DNA from: Rhodoferax mekongensis
Lineage (GTDB): Bacteria > Pseudomonadota > Gammaproteobacteria > Burkholderiales > Burkholderiaceae_C
Direction of reading: 5' to 3'
Assembly: GCF_032191775.1 (NCBI RefSeq)
Contig: NZ_CP132507.1
Location: forward strand, 1,451,001 to 1,515,000
DNA length: 64,000 nucleotides
In this document: piece by piece, positions 21,656-30,457 of the stretch
Numbering within the stretch: the stretch's first letter is position 1
Layout: each line of letters opens with the position of its first letter
Program-made: the position numbers and the translations under genes
The notes under the pieces: model-generated
Told to the model about the DNA's origin: nothing
Database searches by the model: none
What the model saw: only the letters and a program-made list of their open reading frames with translations

Positions 21656-22435
21656 GTGTTAGCCAAACGCATCATTCCTTGCCTGGACGTGACCGGCGGT
21701 CGTGTCGTCAAAGGCGTCAACTTTGTCGAGCTGCGGGACGCCGGGGACCCGGTAGAAATTGCCGCCCGCTATAATGACCAGGGCGCTGACGAACTCACGT
21801 TTCTCGACATCACCGCGACCAGTGATGGCCGTGACCTGATCCTGCACATCATCGAGGCGGTGGCCTCCCAAGTGTTCATTCCGCTCACTGTCGGTGGCGG
21901 GGTGCGTACTGTGGACGATGTACGCCGTCTGCTGAATGCCGGCGCTGACAAAACCAGTTTCAACTCCGCGGCAATAGCCAACCCGCAAGTCATTGAAGAC
22001 GCCTCGCTCAAGTATGGCGCGCAGTGCATTGTGGTGGCCATAGATGCCAAGCGCCGCTCCGAAGAAGACGCCTTGGTCCGTGGACCCGGTTGGGATGTGT
22101 ACAGCCATGGCGGCCGCAAAAACACCGGCCTCGACGCAGTTGCTTGGGCGACAGAGATGGCCCGGCGTGGCGCTGGCGAAATCCTGCTGACCAGCATGGA
22201 CCGCGATGGCACCAAGAGTGGTTTCGATCTGGCTCTGACACGCGCAGTGGCCGATGCGGTCAGCGTGCCGGTAATTGCCAGCGGCGGCGTAGGCAACCTC
22301 GATCACTTGGCAGACGGTGTGCAGCAGGGCGGTGCCGATGCGGTGTTGGCTGCCAGCATTTTCCACTACGGTGAATACACAGTAGGCCAAGCCAAAGCGC
22401 GCATGGCGGAGCGGGGCATTCCGGTCAGAATTTAA
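21656..22435 (+). CDS. hisF: Imidazole glycerol phosphate synthase, cyclase subunit
   Basis: The 259-residue TIM barrel partners HisH. Motifs [17 protein letters not shown] (catalytic Asp) and [13 protein letters not shown] (second Asp) are intact, with phosphate loops VGGGVRT and ASGGVGN. The start is GTG at 21656, three bases after the hisA stop; no nearby ATG keeps the N-terminal strand. Confidence 0.96.
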   Translation: MLAKRIIPCLDVTGGRVVKGVNFVELRDAGDPVEIAARYNDQGADELTFLDITATSDGRDLILHIIEAVASQVFIPLTVGGGVRTVDDVRRLLNAGADKTSFNSAAIANPQVIEDASLKYGAQCIVVAIDAKRRSEEDALVRGPGWDVYSHGGRKNTGLDAVAWATEMARRGAGEILLTSMDRDGTKSGFDLALTRAVADAVSVPVIASGGVGNLDHLADGVQQGGADAVLAASIFHYGEYTVGQAKARMAERGIPVRI

Positions 22436-22444
22436 GTCTTTTGG

Positions 22445-22496
22445 TGCTCTGGCGCCCGTCAATGCTGCGCGAGCAGCTATCAAAGAAATAGCAAAT
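22445..22496 (+). repeat. Dispersed palindromic repeat (reference copy, hisF–hisI gap)
   Basis: This is the most complete copy, in the order TGCTCTGGCGCCCG, TCAATGCTGCGCGAG, CAGCTATCAAAGAAATAGCAA. The palindromic core is GCTAT…ATAGC. It fills nearly all of the hisF–hisI gap and its last bases run into the hisI ATG at 22495. Confidence 0.7.
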
Positions 22497-22908
22497 GGAA
22501 TCTCCGACAAACCCTCCAGTGAGCTGGATCAAGCACATCCGCTGGGACTCCAAGGGTCTGGTGCCTGTCATCGCCCAAGAGCAAAGCAGCGGTGATGTGC
22601 TTATGTTCGCGTGGATGAACCGCGAAGCTTTGCAAAAGACGGTGGAACTGGGGCAGGCGGTGTATTTCAGCCGTTCGCGGGACAAGCTCTGGTTCAAGGG
22701 CGAGGAGTCCGGCCATGTGCAGAAAGTCCATGAAATCCGCATGGACTGTGACAGTGACGTTATCTTGCTCAAAGTGACCCAGCTTGGCCACGAGCCCGGC
22801 ATCGCTTGCCACACCGGCCGCCACAGCTGTTTCTTCAGTGTGTTGAAAGACGGTGTATGGCAGGCGGTGGACCCTGTGCTCAAAGACCCTGAATCCATTT
22901 ACAAATAA
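22495..22908 (+). CDS. hisI: Phosphoribosyl-AMP cyclohydrolase
   Basis: The 137-residue zinc enzyme opens the purine ring of phosphoribosyl-AMP. Metal-binding residues are seen in RMDCDSD and CHTGRHSCF. It is not fused to HisE, which is the next gene. The start codon lies at the edge of a copy of the dispersed repeat, and no strong ribosome site is visible between repeat and ATG. Confidence 0.95.
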   Translation: MESPTNPPVSWIKHIRWDSKGLVPVIAQEQSSGDVLMFAWMNREALQKTVELGQAVYFSRSRDKLWFKGEESGHVQKVHEIRMDCDSDVILLKVTQLGHEPGIACHTGRHSCFFSVLKDGVWQAVDPVLKDPESIYK

Positions 22909-22924
22909 AGCGCGTACTCAAGCT

Positions 22925-23305
22925 ATGCATGACAAGCCCACTTCTCAAGACTCGCTGGCCCATTTGGCGGCAGTCATCGAGAGCCGCAAAGCCGCTAATG
23001 GGGGTGACCCGGAAGCCAGCTATGTGGCCCGCCTGCTGCACAAAGGCCCTGACGCCTTTTTGAAGAAAATCGGCGAAGAAGCCACCGAAGTGGTGCTGGC
23101 CGCCAAAGACGCGGACCATGGCGGTGACAAAGCCAAGATCGTCTACGAAATGGCAGACCTGTGGTTCCACAGCATGGTGGCGCTATCCCATTACGGCCTG
23201 AGCCCTGCTGACGTCATCACCGAACTGGAGCGCCGCTTGGGCACCAGCGGCCTGGAAGAAAAGGCCTTGCGCAAGGCAGTCGCCCGCGAAGCCGAATCCA
23301 AGTAA
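22925..23305 (+). CDS. hisE: Phosphoribosyl-ATP pyrophosphatase
   Basis: This 126-residue MazG-like all-alpha enzyme hydrolyses phosphoribosyl-ATP. The Mg2+-binding motif [15 protein letters not shown] and the later [14 protein letters not shown] are intact. ATG 22925 comes 16 bp after hisI. It is the last histidine gene of the cluster. Confidence 0.94.
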   Translation: MHDKPTSQDSLAHLAAVIESRKAANGGDPEASYVARLLHKGPDAFLKKIGEEATEVVLAAKDADHGGDKAKIVYEMADLWFHSMVALSHYGLSPADVITELERRLGTSGLEEKALRKAVAREAESK

Positions 23306-23314
23306 GGAGTCGCC

Positions 23315-23716
23315 ATGAGCCAGGATTTCACCACTCCCACCACGCCGGACCAAGCCCTGTTGCTCAAGTTGCAGGCGCTCAACACCATAGGGACCATCAG
23401 CTATGTGCTGCACCTTATCGTGGCTGTGGCAGCCTTCATTCCCGGCGGGCAGTTCGGCATGACCTTGCTGGTTGTTGCCTTGATTCTGGACATGGTCAAA
23501 CGCGATGACGCGGCGGGCACCTGGCATGCGTCCCACTTCCGGTGGCGCATCCGTTCTGTCATTTTTGCGGGGCTGGCCTACTTGCTGACATTCCCGCTGT
23601 TTTTGTTGTTCTACTTTCCCGGAGCGATTGCCTGGGCTGTCATATCCGTGTGGTTTCTCTACCGTATCGTGACGGGCTTTGTGGCCATGAACAAAGGTCA
23701 GGAGATTGGTGCATGA
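23315..23716 (+). CDS. Small membrane protein (DUF4870-like)
   Basis: The 133-residue protein has about four hydrophobic segments, with the charged loop KRDDAAGTWHASHFRWRIR between the second and third, as in DUF4870/TM-family proteins. Function unknown. The GGAG ribosome site and its place between hisE and the HIT gene, with an ATGA overlap to the latter, make it a real gene in the same operon. Confidence 0.75.
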   Translation: MSQDFTTPTTPDQALLLKLQALNTIGTISYVLHLIVAVAAFIPGGQFGMTLLVVALILDMVKRDDAAGTWHASHFRWRIRSVIFAGLAYLLTFPLFLLFYFPGAIAWAVISVWFLYRIVTGFVAMNKGQEIGA

Positions 23717-24090
23717 GCGAGCACACCCACAGCGCCCACGATCCAAATTGCATTTTTTGCAAAATCGTGGCCAAGCAGATTCCGTCCAAGGCGGTGTACG
23801 AGGACGAGCACGTCTATGCCTTCCACGACATCAACCCGTGGGCGCCGGTGCATTTTTTGCTCATCCCCAAGACGCACATTCCGAGCATGGCCCATGTGGG
23901 CGCCGAACATGGTGCCCTGATGGGTCACATGATGGCCCTGGTTCCCAAACTGGCTTTGCAGGAGGGATGCAACCCTTACCCCGAAGGCGGCTACCGTCTG
24001 GTAACCAATACCGGCGTGGAAGGCGGGCAGGAAGTCCATCACTTGCATTTTCATGTCATGGGCGGTCCGCGCCCTTGGCTGCGGGGTTGA
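23713..24090 (+). CDS. HIT-family hydrolase (HinT-like)
   Basis: The 125-residue histidine-triad protein has the active-site motif VHHLHFHVMGG near its C-terminus and a zinc-binding-type opening CIFCKIVAKQIPS. HinT enzymes hydrolyse purine phosphoramidates such as aminoacyl-AMP. ATG 23713 overlaps the preceding stop. Confidence 0.9.
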   Translation: MSEHTHSAHDPNCIFCKIVAKQIPSKAVYEDEHVYAFHDINPWAPVHFLLIPKTHIPSMAHVGAEHGALMGHMMALVPKLALQEGCNPYPEGGYRLVTNTGVEGGQEVHHLHFHVMGGPRPWLRG

Positions 24091-24137
24091 GTCTCCCCCG
24101 TGGGGACTAGAATTCAATTAATTGTTAGGAGTACATC

Positions 24138-24371
24138 ATGGGTTCATTTTCTATCTGGCACTGGTTGATTGTTCTGTTGATCGTCGTCATGGTCTTTGGT
24201 ACCAAGAAGCTCAAGAACATCGGTTCCGATCTGGGCGGTGCAGTCAAGGGTTTCAAAGACGGCATGAAAGACGGCTCTACGCCGGAAGACAAGCCTGCAG
24301 CCCCTGCGCAGCAAGTGGCCAACGCTTCTGAAAAAACCACGATCGACGTGGAAGCCAAGCAAAAGAACTGA
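24138..24371 (+). CDS. tatA: Sec-independent translocase protein TatA
   Basis: The 77-residue protein has one N-terminal membrane helix ([23 protein letters not shown]), the FG hinge and an amphipathic helix, followed by a polar tail. TatA multimers form the Tat export channel for folded proteins. tatB and tatC follow, separated from tatA by a repeat-like 95-bp spacer. Confidence 0.93.
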   Translation: MGSFSIWHWLIVLLIVVMVFGTKKLKNIGSDLGGAVKGFKDGMKDGSTPEDKPAAPAQQVANASEKTTIDVEAKQKN

Positions 24372-24466
24372 GCTAAAGGTACATGGCCCCCACGCTTGTC
24401 ACTCTGTGTACTGCGCTGCCCCCCCAAGGGGTTGCGTTTTACCTTGGGACGGCCCGGCGGTAAAAC
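24372..24466 (+). repeat. C-rich repeat-like spacer with hairpin between tatA and tatB
   Basis: The spacer carries GGCCCCCACGCTTGTCACTC, GTGTACTGCGCTG, a seven-C run and an inverted repeat CCCAAGG/CCTTGGG (24423-24429 with 24442-24448). From memory it resembles an intergenic element common in Comamonadaceae genomes. No second copy was seen in this window, so repeat status is inference. The hairpin could attenuate tatBC relative to tatA. Confidence 0.45.
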
Positions 24467-24910
24467 ATGATTGATCTAGGAATATCCAAAATGGCGCTGA
24501 TCGGCGCGGTGGCGCTGATCGTCATCGGGCCGGAGAAGCTTCCCCGCGTCGCCCGCACCGTGGGCGCCTTGCTCGGCAAGGCGCAGCGCTATGTGGCCGA
24601 CGTGAAAGCCGAGGTCAACCGCTCCATGGATCTGGAAGAGTTGAAAAAGATGCGCGACACCGTGGAAGACGCGGCGCGCAATGTAGAGAACTCGATCCAG
24701 ACCTCGGCCAGCGACTTTGAGAAGTCATGGACCGATGCGACTGACGCGGCGCTGGAGCCTGAAGCGCCCGCCTACAAACACCCGAACAAGAAGTGGCGCC
24801 TCAAGCAGGGAGCCATGCCGCACTGGTACAAGGCCCGCAATGGTGTGCGCACCCGCGCGTTGTCAGGGGCTGCACGGGTGGCCCGGTTCCGTCCACCTCG
24901 CGCCCATTGA
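24467..24910 (+). CDS. tatB: Sec-independent translocase protein TatB
   Basis: The 147-residue protein opens with [33 protein letters not shown], the TatB membrane helix, hinge and amphipathic helix, then a long polar helical region. With TatC it recognises twin-arginine signal peptides. The C-terminal [27 protein letters not shown] stretch is a betaproteobacterial feature. tatC starts 21 bp later. Confidence 0.92.
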   Translation: MIDLGISKMALIGAVALIVIGPEKLPRVARTVGALLGKAQRYVADVKAEVNRSMDLEELKKMRDTVEDAARNVENSIQTSASDFEKSWTDATDAALEPEAPAYKHPNKKWRLKQGAMPHWYKARNGVRTRALSGAARVARFRPPRAH

Positions 24911-24931
24911 GCGGCGCCCAACTTTTCTCCC

Positions 24932-25717
24932 ATGTCCACTGAAAATCAACCGCAAGACGAGCTTGCAGGCACCGAGCAGCCTTTCGTCCAGCACTTGATG
25001 GAGCTCCGCGACCGTCTGGTCAAAGCCCTGATTGCGGTGGGCGTTGCGTTAGCCCTCTTGGCTTTGTACCCCGGTCCAGCGGCACTCTATGACATCCTCG
25101 CACAGCCCTTGGTGGCCTCCTTGCCCGCAGGCGGCAAACTGATTGCGACGTCGGTGATCTCCCCGTTTCTGGTGCCGCTGAAGATCATGCTGATGACAGC
25201 ATTTTTGCTGGCTTTGCCGGTAGTCCTCTGGCAGCTCTGGGCTTTTGTGGCTCCGGGTTTGTACAGCCATGAAAAGAAGCTGGTCTTGCCTTTGGTGATA
25301 TCCAGCACCTTGTTGTTTTTCGTGGGTGTCGCGTTCTGTTATTTCTTCGTTTTCGGGCAGGTCTTCAAGTTCATTCAAAGTTTTGCGCCCAAGAGCATCT
25401 CAGCCACTCCGGATATTGAGTACTACCTAGACTTCGTACTGTCGATGTTCTTGGCATTCGGCCTGGCCTTCGAGGTGCCTGTTGTCGTGGTGGTGCTGGC
25501 ACGCATGGGCTTGGTGAGCATCGAAAAGCTCAAGGCTTTCCGCAGCTACTTCATTGTATTGGCTTTTGTGGTGGCGGCCATCGTGACGCCGCCGGATGTG
25601 GTGTCCCAGCTGGCACTGGCCATCCCGATGTGCATCTTGTACGAAATCGGCATCTGGGCAGCGCAGGTGTTTATCAAACACACCCAAGCCCCCGAAGAGA
25701 CAACCTCCACAACGTAG
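24932..25717 (+). CDS. tatC: Sec-independent translocase protein TatC
   Basis: The 261-residue protein has six membrane segments and the family motif FVQHLMELRDRLVKA at the N-terminus, plus FGLAFEVPVVVVVLARMG in the centre. TatC is the receptor for twin-arginine substrates. The Rieske subunit encoded at 29833 is a likely substrate. A strong bidirectional terminator follows. Confidence 0.95.
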   Translation: MSTENQPQDELAGTEQPFVQHLMELRDRLVKALIAVGVALALLALYPGPAALYDILAQPLVASLPAGGKLIATSVISPFLVPLKIMLMTAFLLALPVVLWQLWAFVAPGLYSHEKKLVLPLVISSTLLFFVGVAFCYFFVFGQVFKFIQSFAPKSISATPDIEYYLDFVLSMFLAFGLAFEVPVVVVVLARMGLVSIEKLKAFRSYFIVLAFVVAAIVTPPDVVSQLALAIPMCILYEIGIWAAQVFIKHTQAPEETTSTT

Positions 25718-25722
25718 GTCGC

Positions 25723-25748
25723 AAGCCCCCGGAATCGGGGGCTTTTTT
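25723..25748. terminator. Bidirectional terminator between tatC and the DegS-like gene
   Basis: AAGCCCCCG (25723-25731) pairs with CGGGGGCTT (25736-25744), with a four-base loop and a T run after it; the reverse strand also ends AAGC with preceding A residues. It can serve both convergent operons. Confidence 0.85.
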
Positions 25749-25750
25749 GT

Positions 25751-26893
25751 CTAGCGCTTCTGCGCTTTGGGCTTGGGACGGACACCGGGTATGAGTTTGA
25801 GCTTCAAGGTCTCGTCTTTGCGTTGGACCACAAAGCTCGCCTCTGTGCCTGGCTTCAACGAAGATACCAAAGACAGCAGTTGGGTTACGTCTGGCACCGG
25901 CTTTCCGGCAATGCTCACGATGACATCGCCAGGGCGGATGCCTGCTTGGGCGGCCGGGCCATTCTGTAAAACGCCGGTGATGATGACCCCTTCTTTGGTT
26001 TTGACATCAAAGGTCTCAGCCAATTCGGCTGACAGGTCGTTGGGCTCCACACCGATCCAGCCACGGGTGACTTTGCCGTCTTTCACGATATCTTCGAGCA
26101 CTTGCTTGGCGGTAGCGACCGGAATGGCAAAGCCAATGCCCATGCTGCCGCCTGAGCGTGAATAAATGGCCGTGTTGATACCCAGCAAATTGCCGTTGGT
26201 GTCTACCAATGCGCCGCCGGAGTTGCCGGGGTTGATGGCAGCGTCTGTTTGAATGAAGTTTTCAAAGGTGTTGATGCCGAGTTGGTTGCGGCCCAGTGCA
26301 CTGACGATGCCACTGGTCACGGTCTGGCCGACACCGAAAGGGTTCCCGATGGCGAGCACTTGATCACCGACCTGCAAGGAGTCTGAATTGCCCAGCACGA
26401 TGGTGGGCAGTTTGTCCATTTCCACTTTCAGCACGGCAAGATCGCTATCCGGGTCCGTACCGATGACCTTGGCGGGTGCCTTACGTCCGTCATTGAAGAA
26501 CACCTGAATCTCGTCGGCCTCTTCAATCACGTGGTTGTTGGTCAGGATGTAGCCTTCCGGGCTGACGATGACGCCGCTGCCCAGTCCTCCCTGTGGTTCG
26601 TCACCCTGGTCGCCATAGAAGAAGCGGAACCACGGATCGTTGGCGTTGGGGTTCTTGACGGCCGCTTTGCTGGTGTTGATGCTCACCACAGCCGAAGAAG
26701 CTTTTTGTGCTGCCGCGCGGAGGCTGCCGGGAGGAATTTCACCAGCAGCCGGAGCAGGTGTCTCAAAGAGGGAGATCGAGCCCCGTGCGCCGCTGCCATG
26801 GCCTATCCACTGCGGTTTCAAGGTGGCCACCACAAAATAGGCTGCCAACAGCACCGTGCAGGTTTGAGAAAACAGCAACCAAAGTCTTTTCAT
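25751..26893 (-). CDS. Membrane-anchored HtrA-type serine protease with one PDZ domain (DegS-like)
   Basis: This 380-residue protease has an N-terminal membrane anchor (LWLLFSQTCTVLLAAYFVVATL), a trypsin-like domain with triad His in TNNHVI, Asp in DSDLAVLKV and Ser in GNSGGAL, and a single C-terminal PDZ domain (GVIITGVLQNGPAAQAGIRPGDVI). One PDZ plus an anchor is the DegS/AlgW layout, which senses misfolded outer-membrane proteins and starts RseA cleavage; DegP/DegQ have two. ATG 26893 is preferred over an upstream extension that would precede the anchor. rseAB are not in the window. Confidence 0.9.
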   Translation of the reverse strand: MKRLWLLFSQTCTVLLAAYFVVATLKPQWIGHGSGARGSISLFETPAPAAGEIPPGSLRAAAQKASSAVVSINTSKAAVKNPNANDPWFRFFYGDQGDEPQGGLGSGVIVSPEGYILTNNHVIEEADEIQVFFNDGRKAPAKVIGTDPDSDLAVLKVEMDKLPTIVLGNSDSLQVGDQVLAIGNPFGVGQTVTSGIVSALGRNQLGINTFENFIQTDAAINPGNSGGALVDTNGNLLGINTAIYSRSGGSMGIGFAIPVATAKQVLEDIVKDGKVTRGWIGVEPNDLSAELAETFDVKTKEGVIITGVLQNGPAAQAGIRPGDVIVSIAGKPVPDVTQLLSLVSSLKPGTEASFVVQRKDETLKLKLIPGVRPKPKAQKR

Positions 26894-26974
26894 GCATTCA
26901 CTCGGCAAGAGGCACACAACCGTGCGTGCTTTGGGCAAATTGTAGGCTGCTAAGCTTTGCATTTACCCTGATCT

Positions 26975-27361
26975 ATGGCGAAACCCCGCAGCATCATCTT
27001 TATCCTGCCTGAGGCCCCTGCCAAGCCGGCATGGGGTGCGGTCTGCAATGGATGCGGCGTTTGCTGCCTGGCGGAACCCTGTCCTGTGGGGATGGTGTTG
27101 AGCAGGCGTCGAACGGGAGCGTGCGAGGCGCTTCTTTGGGTGGAGGAAGCGCATGTTTACCGCTGTGGCGCGTTGACCGAGCCTCAACACATGTTGGGTC
27201 ATTGCTTGCCGAGGTGGATGCAGTTTGCAAAGAAACCATTGGCTGCTTTGCTGCGAAAGCTCGCCCCCCGTTGGATATCGGCCGGCTCGGGGTGTGACAG
27301 CACGCTGGAAGTGGCGGGTCCGTCTGGGACAATCCAGCAGAACAAAGCAGAGACAAATTAG
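26975..27361 (+). CDS. Conserved cysteine-rich protein (YkgJ-like cluster)
   Basis: A 128-residue protein of unknown function with a cysteine cluster CNGCGVCCLAEPCPVG near residue 25 and further Cys at about 50, 64 and 77. The pattern recalls the zinc/iron-chelating YkgJ family. It diverges from the DegS-like gene across an 81-bp promoter region and precedes the Nif3 gene by 11 bp, so it is probably in that operon. Confidence 0.65.
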   Translation: MAKPRSIIFILPEAPAKPAWGAVCNGCGVCCLAEPCPVGMVLSRRRTGACEALLWVEEAHVYRCGALTEPQHMLGHCLPRWMQFAKKPLAALLRKLAPRWISAGSGCDSTLEVAGPSGTIQQNKAETN

Positions 27362-27372
27362 TCCGCCAACTC

Positions 27373-28128
27373 ATGATTGAACGTCACGCACTTCTCCAAT
27401 CCCTTCAGACGCTGCTGCTACCCGAGCGTTTCAAGGACTATTGCCATAACGGGCTGCAGGTGGAGGGACGAACAGACATTCGACACTTGGTTTCCGGCGT
27501 CACGGCGAGCGAGGCGTTGATCCAGGCAGCCATAGACTGCGGCGCAGATGCCATCCTGGTGCACCATGGTTTGTTCTGGAAAGGCTTTGACGGCCAGGTG
27601 AGTGGCTGGATGCGTAAACGCCTTTCCTTGCTGCTTTCTCATGACATCAATTTGTTCGCCTATCACCTGCCCCTGGATGCACATCCGGAGCTGGGCAACA
27701 ACGCGCAGCTGGGACGGCTTTTGGGCCTTCAGGCACACGCCAGTTTTGGGGAGCAATCGCTGGGGCTGTTGGGGACGACACTTTCTGGCGGGTGGGAGTC
27801 AGACGCCGCACTGGCACAGCACGTAGAAGCAGCTCTGGGGCGGTCGGTAACCTTGGTGTCTGGCCGGGTTGGTCCCGTGAGCCAGGTGGGCTGGTGCACA
27901 GGCGGGGCGCAAGGCTACTTTGAACCCGCCATTGCAGCCGGGGCGCAGGTATTCATTACCGGGGAAATTTCTGAGCCTCAAGCCCACTATGCACGCGAAT
28001 GCGGTGTGTCGTACATTGCCTGCGGGCACCACGCCAGTGAGCGCTACGGAGCACCCGCTGTGGCGTCCAAAATGGCGACGGATTTCGGAATCCGTCACAC
28101 CTTTATCGATATTCCGAACCCCGCATGA
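27373..28128 (+). CDS. Nif3-like dinuclear metal centre protein (YbgI family)
   Basis: The 251-residue protein has the metal ligands of the Nif3/GTP cyclohydrolase I type 2 fold: HH in ILVHHGLFW, Asp in YHLPLDAHPELGNN, and His/Glu in ACGHHASERYG. Members form hexameric toroids with two metals per subunit; the physiological role is unsettled. Its stop overlaps the start of the PdxA-family gene. Confidence 0.9.
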   Translation: MIERHALLQSLQTLLLPERFKDYCHNGLQVEGRTDIRHLVSGVTASEALIQAAIDCGADAILVHHGLFWKGFDGQVSGWMRKRLSLLLSHDINLFAYHLPLDAHPELGNNAQLGRLLGLQAHASFGEQSLGLLGTTLSGGWESDAALAQHVEAALGRSVTLVSGRVGPVSQVGWCTGGAQGYFEPAIAAGAQVFITGEISEPQAHYARECGVSYIACGHHASERYGAPAVASKMATDFGIRHTFIDIPNPA

Positions 28129-29171
28129 AATCGCACACTATTGCCATCACCATGGGCGATGCGGCAGGCATAGGCCCTGAAATCATCGCCAAGGCTTTCC
28201 GCGAGGAGCCTGAAGTCCTGCGCGCCTGTTTTGTGGCCGGGGATGTGCACGCCATGCGGAAGGCTGCGCAGCAGGTGGCCGCTGGACATTTGCAGTTGCC
28301 GGTCTTGCACATCAGTTTTCCTGAGGAGGCGCTGCTTGCGCCCCCGCAATGCATTCCCGTTTTGCAGATCGGTGATGCCTTGGCGCCGGTTGCCATGGGG
28401 CAAGTGCAGGCTTGCGCCGGAGAGTTTGCCGGGCGCTGCGTCACATGGGCGGCTGATGCCGCCTTGAAAGGCGAGATTGCGGCTCTGGTCACTGCGCCCT
28501 TGCACAAAGAGGCATTAAGTGCTGCAGGCGCGCCCTACGACAACTACCCCGGGCATACCGAGCTTTTGCAGGCGCGGGCGGCGCAAGCCCGTGGCTTATC
28601 CGTGGCAGAAATGCCTGTGCGCATGATGTTGGCCAACGAGGCTTTGCGGACCGTACTCGTCAGCATCCATGTGTCGCTGCGGGATGCCTTGGATGCAGTG
28701 ACGTTTGACAATGTCCTGGAAACCATACGCATTACCCGCATTGCTTTGCGGGATGTGCTGGGGCGCGAGCCGCGTATCGCGGTGGCCGGTTTGAATCCGC
28801 ATGCGGGGGAGGGCGGCTTGTTCGGCCGGGAAGAGATCGAGACGATCTTCCCAGCGATTGCAGCGGCACGCGCAGATGGGGCTGATGTCCACGGGCCGAT
28901 CGCGCCGGATACCGTATTCATGCGCGCAAGGCACGCTGAAGATCATCCTGCTGAGTTTGACGTGGTCGTGGCGATGTACCACGACCAAGGATTGATCCCT
29001 GTGAAATACATGGGCGTAGAGCAGGGGGTGAACGTAACCCTGGGCTTGCCGCTGGTCCGTACCAGCCCGGACCATGGCACAGCGTTTGATATTGCCGGCC
29101 GGGGGCTCGCCAGTGCGGAAAGCCTGATTGAGGCAGTCCGCATGGCCAAGCGCCTCGCTAATTTGACTTAA
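28125..29171 (+). CDS. pdxA: PdxA-family dehydrogenase (4-hydroxythreonine-4-phosphate or related)
   Basis: The 348-residue metal-dependent dehydrogenase has three metal-binding histidines in PGHTELL, SIHVSLRD and MYHDQGL, and the motifs GLNPHAGEGG and SPDHGTAFDIAGRG. True PdxA acts in pyridoxal phosphate synthesis. The opening MGDAAGIGPEI and DNYPGHTE look closer to PdxA2-type paralogues, which oxidise 4-phospho-threonate compounds, and the gene is not beside surA/ksgA where pdxA often lies. The family is sure, the substrate is not. Confidence 0.8.
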   Translation: MKSHTIAITMGDAAGIGPEIIAKAFREEPEVLRACFVAGDVHAMRKAAQQVAAGHLQLPVLHISFPEEALLAPPQCIPVLQIGDALAPVAMGQVQACAGEFAGRCVTWAADAALKGEIAALVTAPLHKEALSAAGAPYDNYPGHTELLQARAAQARGLSVAEMPVRMMLANEALRTVLVSIHVSLRDALDAVTFDNVLETIRITRIALRDVLGREPRIAVAGLNPHAGEGGLFGREEIETIFPAIAAARADGADVHGPIAPDTVFMRARHAEDHPAEFDVVVAMYHDQGLIPVKYMGVEQGVNVTLGLPLVRTSPDHGTAFDIAGRGLASAESLIEAVRMAKRLANLT

Positions 29172-29173
29172 AT

Positions 29174-29226
29174 CGGCTTCCGGCGCCTATGGATAATGCG
29201 TAGGCAGCTACTAAATTTATAGCAGC
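29174..29226 (+). repeat. Dispersed palindromic repeat (intergenic copy)
   Basis: GGCTTCCGGCGCC, AATGCGTAGGCAGCTACTAA and TTATAGCAG follow the order of the family. It lies between the PdxA-family stop and the mscL stop (convergent genes). Confidence 0.65.
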
Positions 29227-29243
29227 TGCCCTTGGGTACCGAA

Positions 29244-29678
29244 TTACTTTTTCAGGCTGTCGCGGATTTCGCGGAGCAACAGCACATCTTCCGGAGTCAC
29301 CACAGGTGCGGGTTCTGCTACCGGTGCGGGAGCTTCCTTCTTCAGGCGGTTGATTTGCTTGATCATCAGGAAGATGATGAACGCCAGAATGGCAAAGTTC
29401 ACGGCAACGGTGATGAAGCTGCCATAAGCAAATACAGGGACACCGGCTTTCTTGAGTGCATCCAGTGTGGTTCCTGTGCCGGGAGGTACGCTACCGAGGA
29501 CCAAAAACAGGTTGGAGAAGTCCAGTTTGCCGACCACTGCACCGACCAGGGGCATGATGAGGTCGCCGACCACGGAGTCGACGATCTTGCCGAAAGCGCC
29601 GCCGATGATCACACCTACTGCCAAGTCAACCACATTGCCTTTGATGGCAAACTCTTTAAATTCTTGCAACATGCTCAT
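29244..29678 (-). CDS. mscL: Large-conductance mechanosensitive channel
   Basis: The 144-residue channel has the N-terminal amphipathic helix ([24 protein letters not shown]), two membrane helices and a C-terminal helical bundle ending in [12 protein letters not shown]. MscL opens under extreme membrane tension after osmotic downshock. Size and motifs are standard. It is transcribed alone, opposite petABC. Confidence 0.96.
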   Translation of the reverse strand: MSMLQEFKEFAIKGNVVDLAVGVIIGGAFGKIVDSVVGDLIMPLVGAVVGKLDFSNLFLVLGSVPPGTGTTLDALKKAGVPVFAYGSFITVAVNFAILAFIIFLMIKQINRLKKEAPAPVAEPAPVVTPEDVLLLREIRDSLKK

Positions 29679-29763
29679 GAATTGAAGCTCCTCTAAATGT
29701 TCGGCCTAGCAGTATCTCCGAAAATCGGGGCCATTGACACGGCGGAAGCTGCCTTGAGTTGCG

Positions 29764-29793
29764 TTGAATAACCCTACTGCACTCAGCTACAAT
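29764..29793 (+). promoter_or_regulatory. Sigma-70 promoter candidate for petABC
   Basis: TTGAAT (29764-29769) and TACAAT (29788-29793) are 18 bp apart and lie 40 bp before the petA ATG. A second TTGACA at 29734-29739 has no matching -10 at normal spacing. Confidence 0.5.
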
Positions 29794-29832
29794 TCCCGAC
29801 TACCCAACTAGCGATGTTCATTGAGGATTCTC

Positions 29833-30447
29833 ATGAGTGAAACACTTGTCGACAGCAAAAAGATCGACTCCAGCAAACGGACTTGGTTGATAGCCTCCGG
29901 TTGCGCTGGTGCAGTAGGCGGTGTAGCCACCGCCATTCCCTTCGTGAGTACATTCCAGCCCTCGGAGCGCGCGAAAGCGGCCGGTGCTGCAGTGGAAGTG
30001 GACATTGCAGGGCTCAAGCCCGGTGAAAAGATTACCGTGGAGTGGCGCGGCAAGCCGGTTTGGATTGTTCGTCGTACGCCGGAGCAGGTTGCTGCGCTTC
30101 CGGGCAATGATGCTTTGCTGGCTGACCCGAAGTCCGAGCGCAAACCCTCTGAATTGACCCCCGAGTACGCGCGCAACGAAGGCCGTTCCATCAAGCCCGA
30201 GTTTTTTGTTGCAGTCGGCATTTGTTCCCACTTGGGTTGCTCGCCGTCGGACAAGTTCCAGCCCGGAGCCCAACCTTCTTTGCCGGACAACTGGGCGGGT
30301 GGTTTCCTGTGCCCATGCCATGGTTCCACGTTCGATATGGCCGGTCGCGTGTTCAAAAACAAGCCTGCACCCGACAACCTCGAAGTGCCGCCGCACATGT
30401 TCCTGTCCGACAGCAAGTTGCTGATCGGTGAAGACAAGAAAGCCTGA
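29833..30447 (+). CDS. petA: Ubiquinol-cytochrome c reductase Rieske iron-sulfur subunit
   Basis: The 204-residue Rieske protein has an N-terminal anchor (TWLIASGCAGAVGGVATAIPFV) and the [2Fe-2S] ligands in CSHLGC and CPCHGS. It takes electrons from ubiquinol in the bc1 complex. The signal region SSKRTWLI lacks a full twin-arginine but is typical of Rieske proteins routed through Tat. ATG 29833 is preferred over an in-frame TTG at 29821. petB follows after 10 bp. Confidence 0.96.
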   Translation: MSETLVDSKKIDSSKRTWLIASGCAGAVGGVATAIPFVSTFQPSERAKAAGAAVEVDIAGLKPGEKITVEWRGKPVWIVRRTPEQVAALPGNDALLADPKSERKPSELTPEYARNEGRSIKPEFFVAVGICSHLGCSPSDKFQPGAQPSLPDNWAGGFLCPCHGSTFDMAGRVFKNKPAPDNLEVPPHMFLSDSKLLIGEDKKA

Positions 30448-30457
30448 GGATCAAGAC

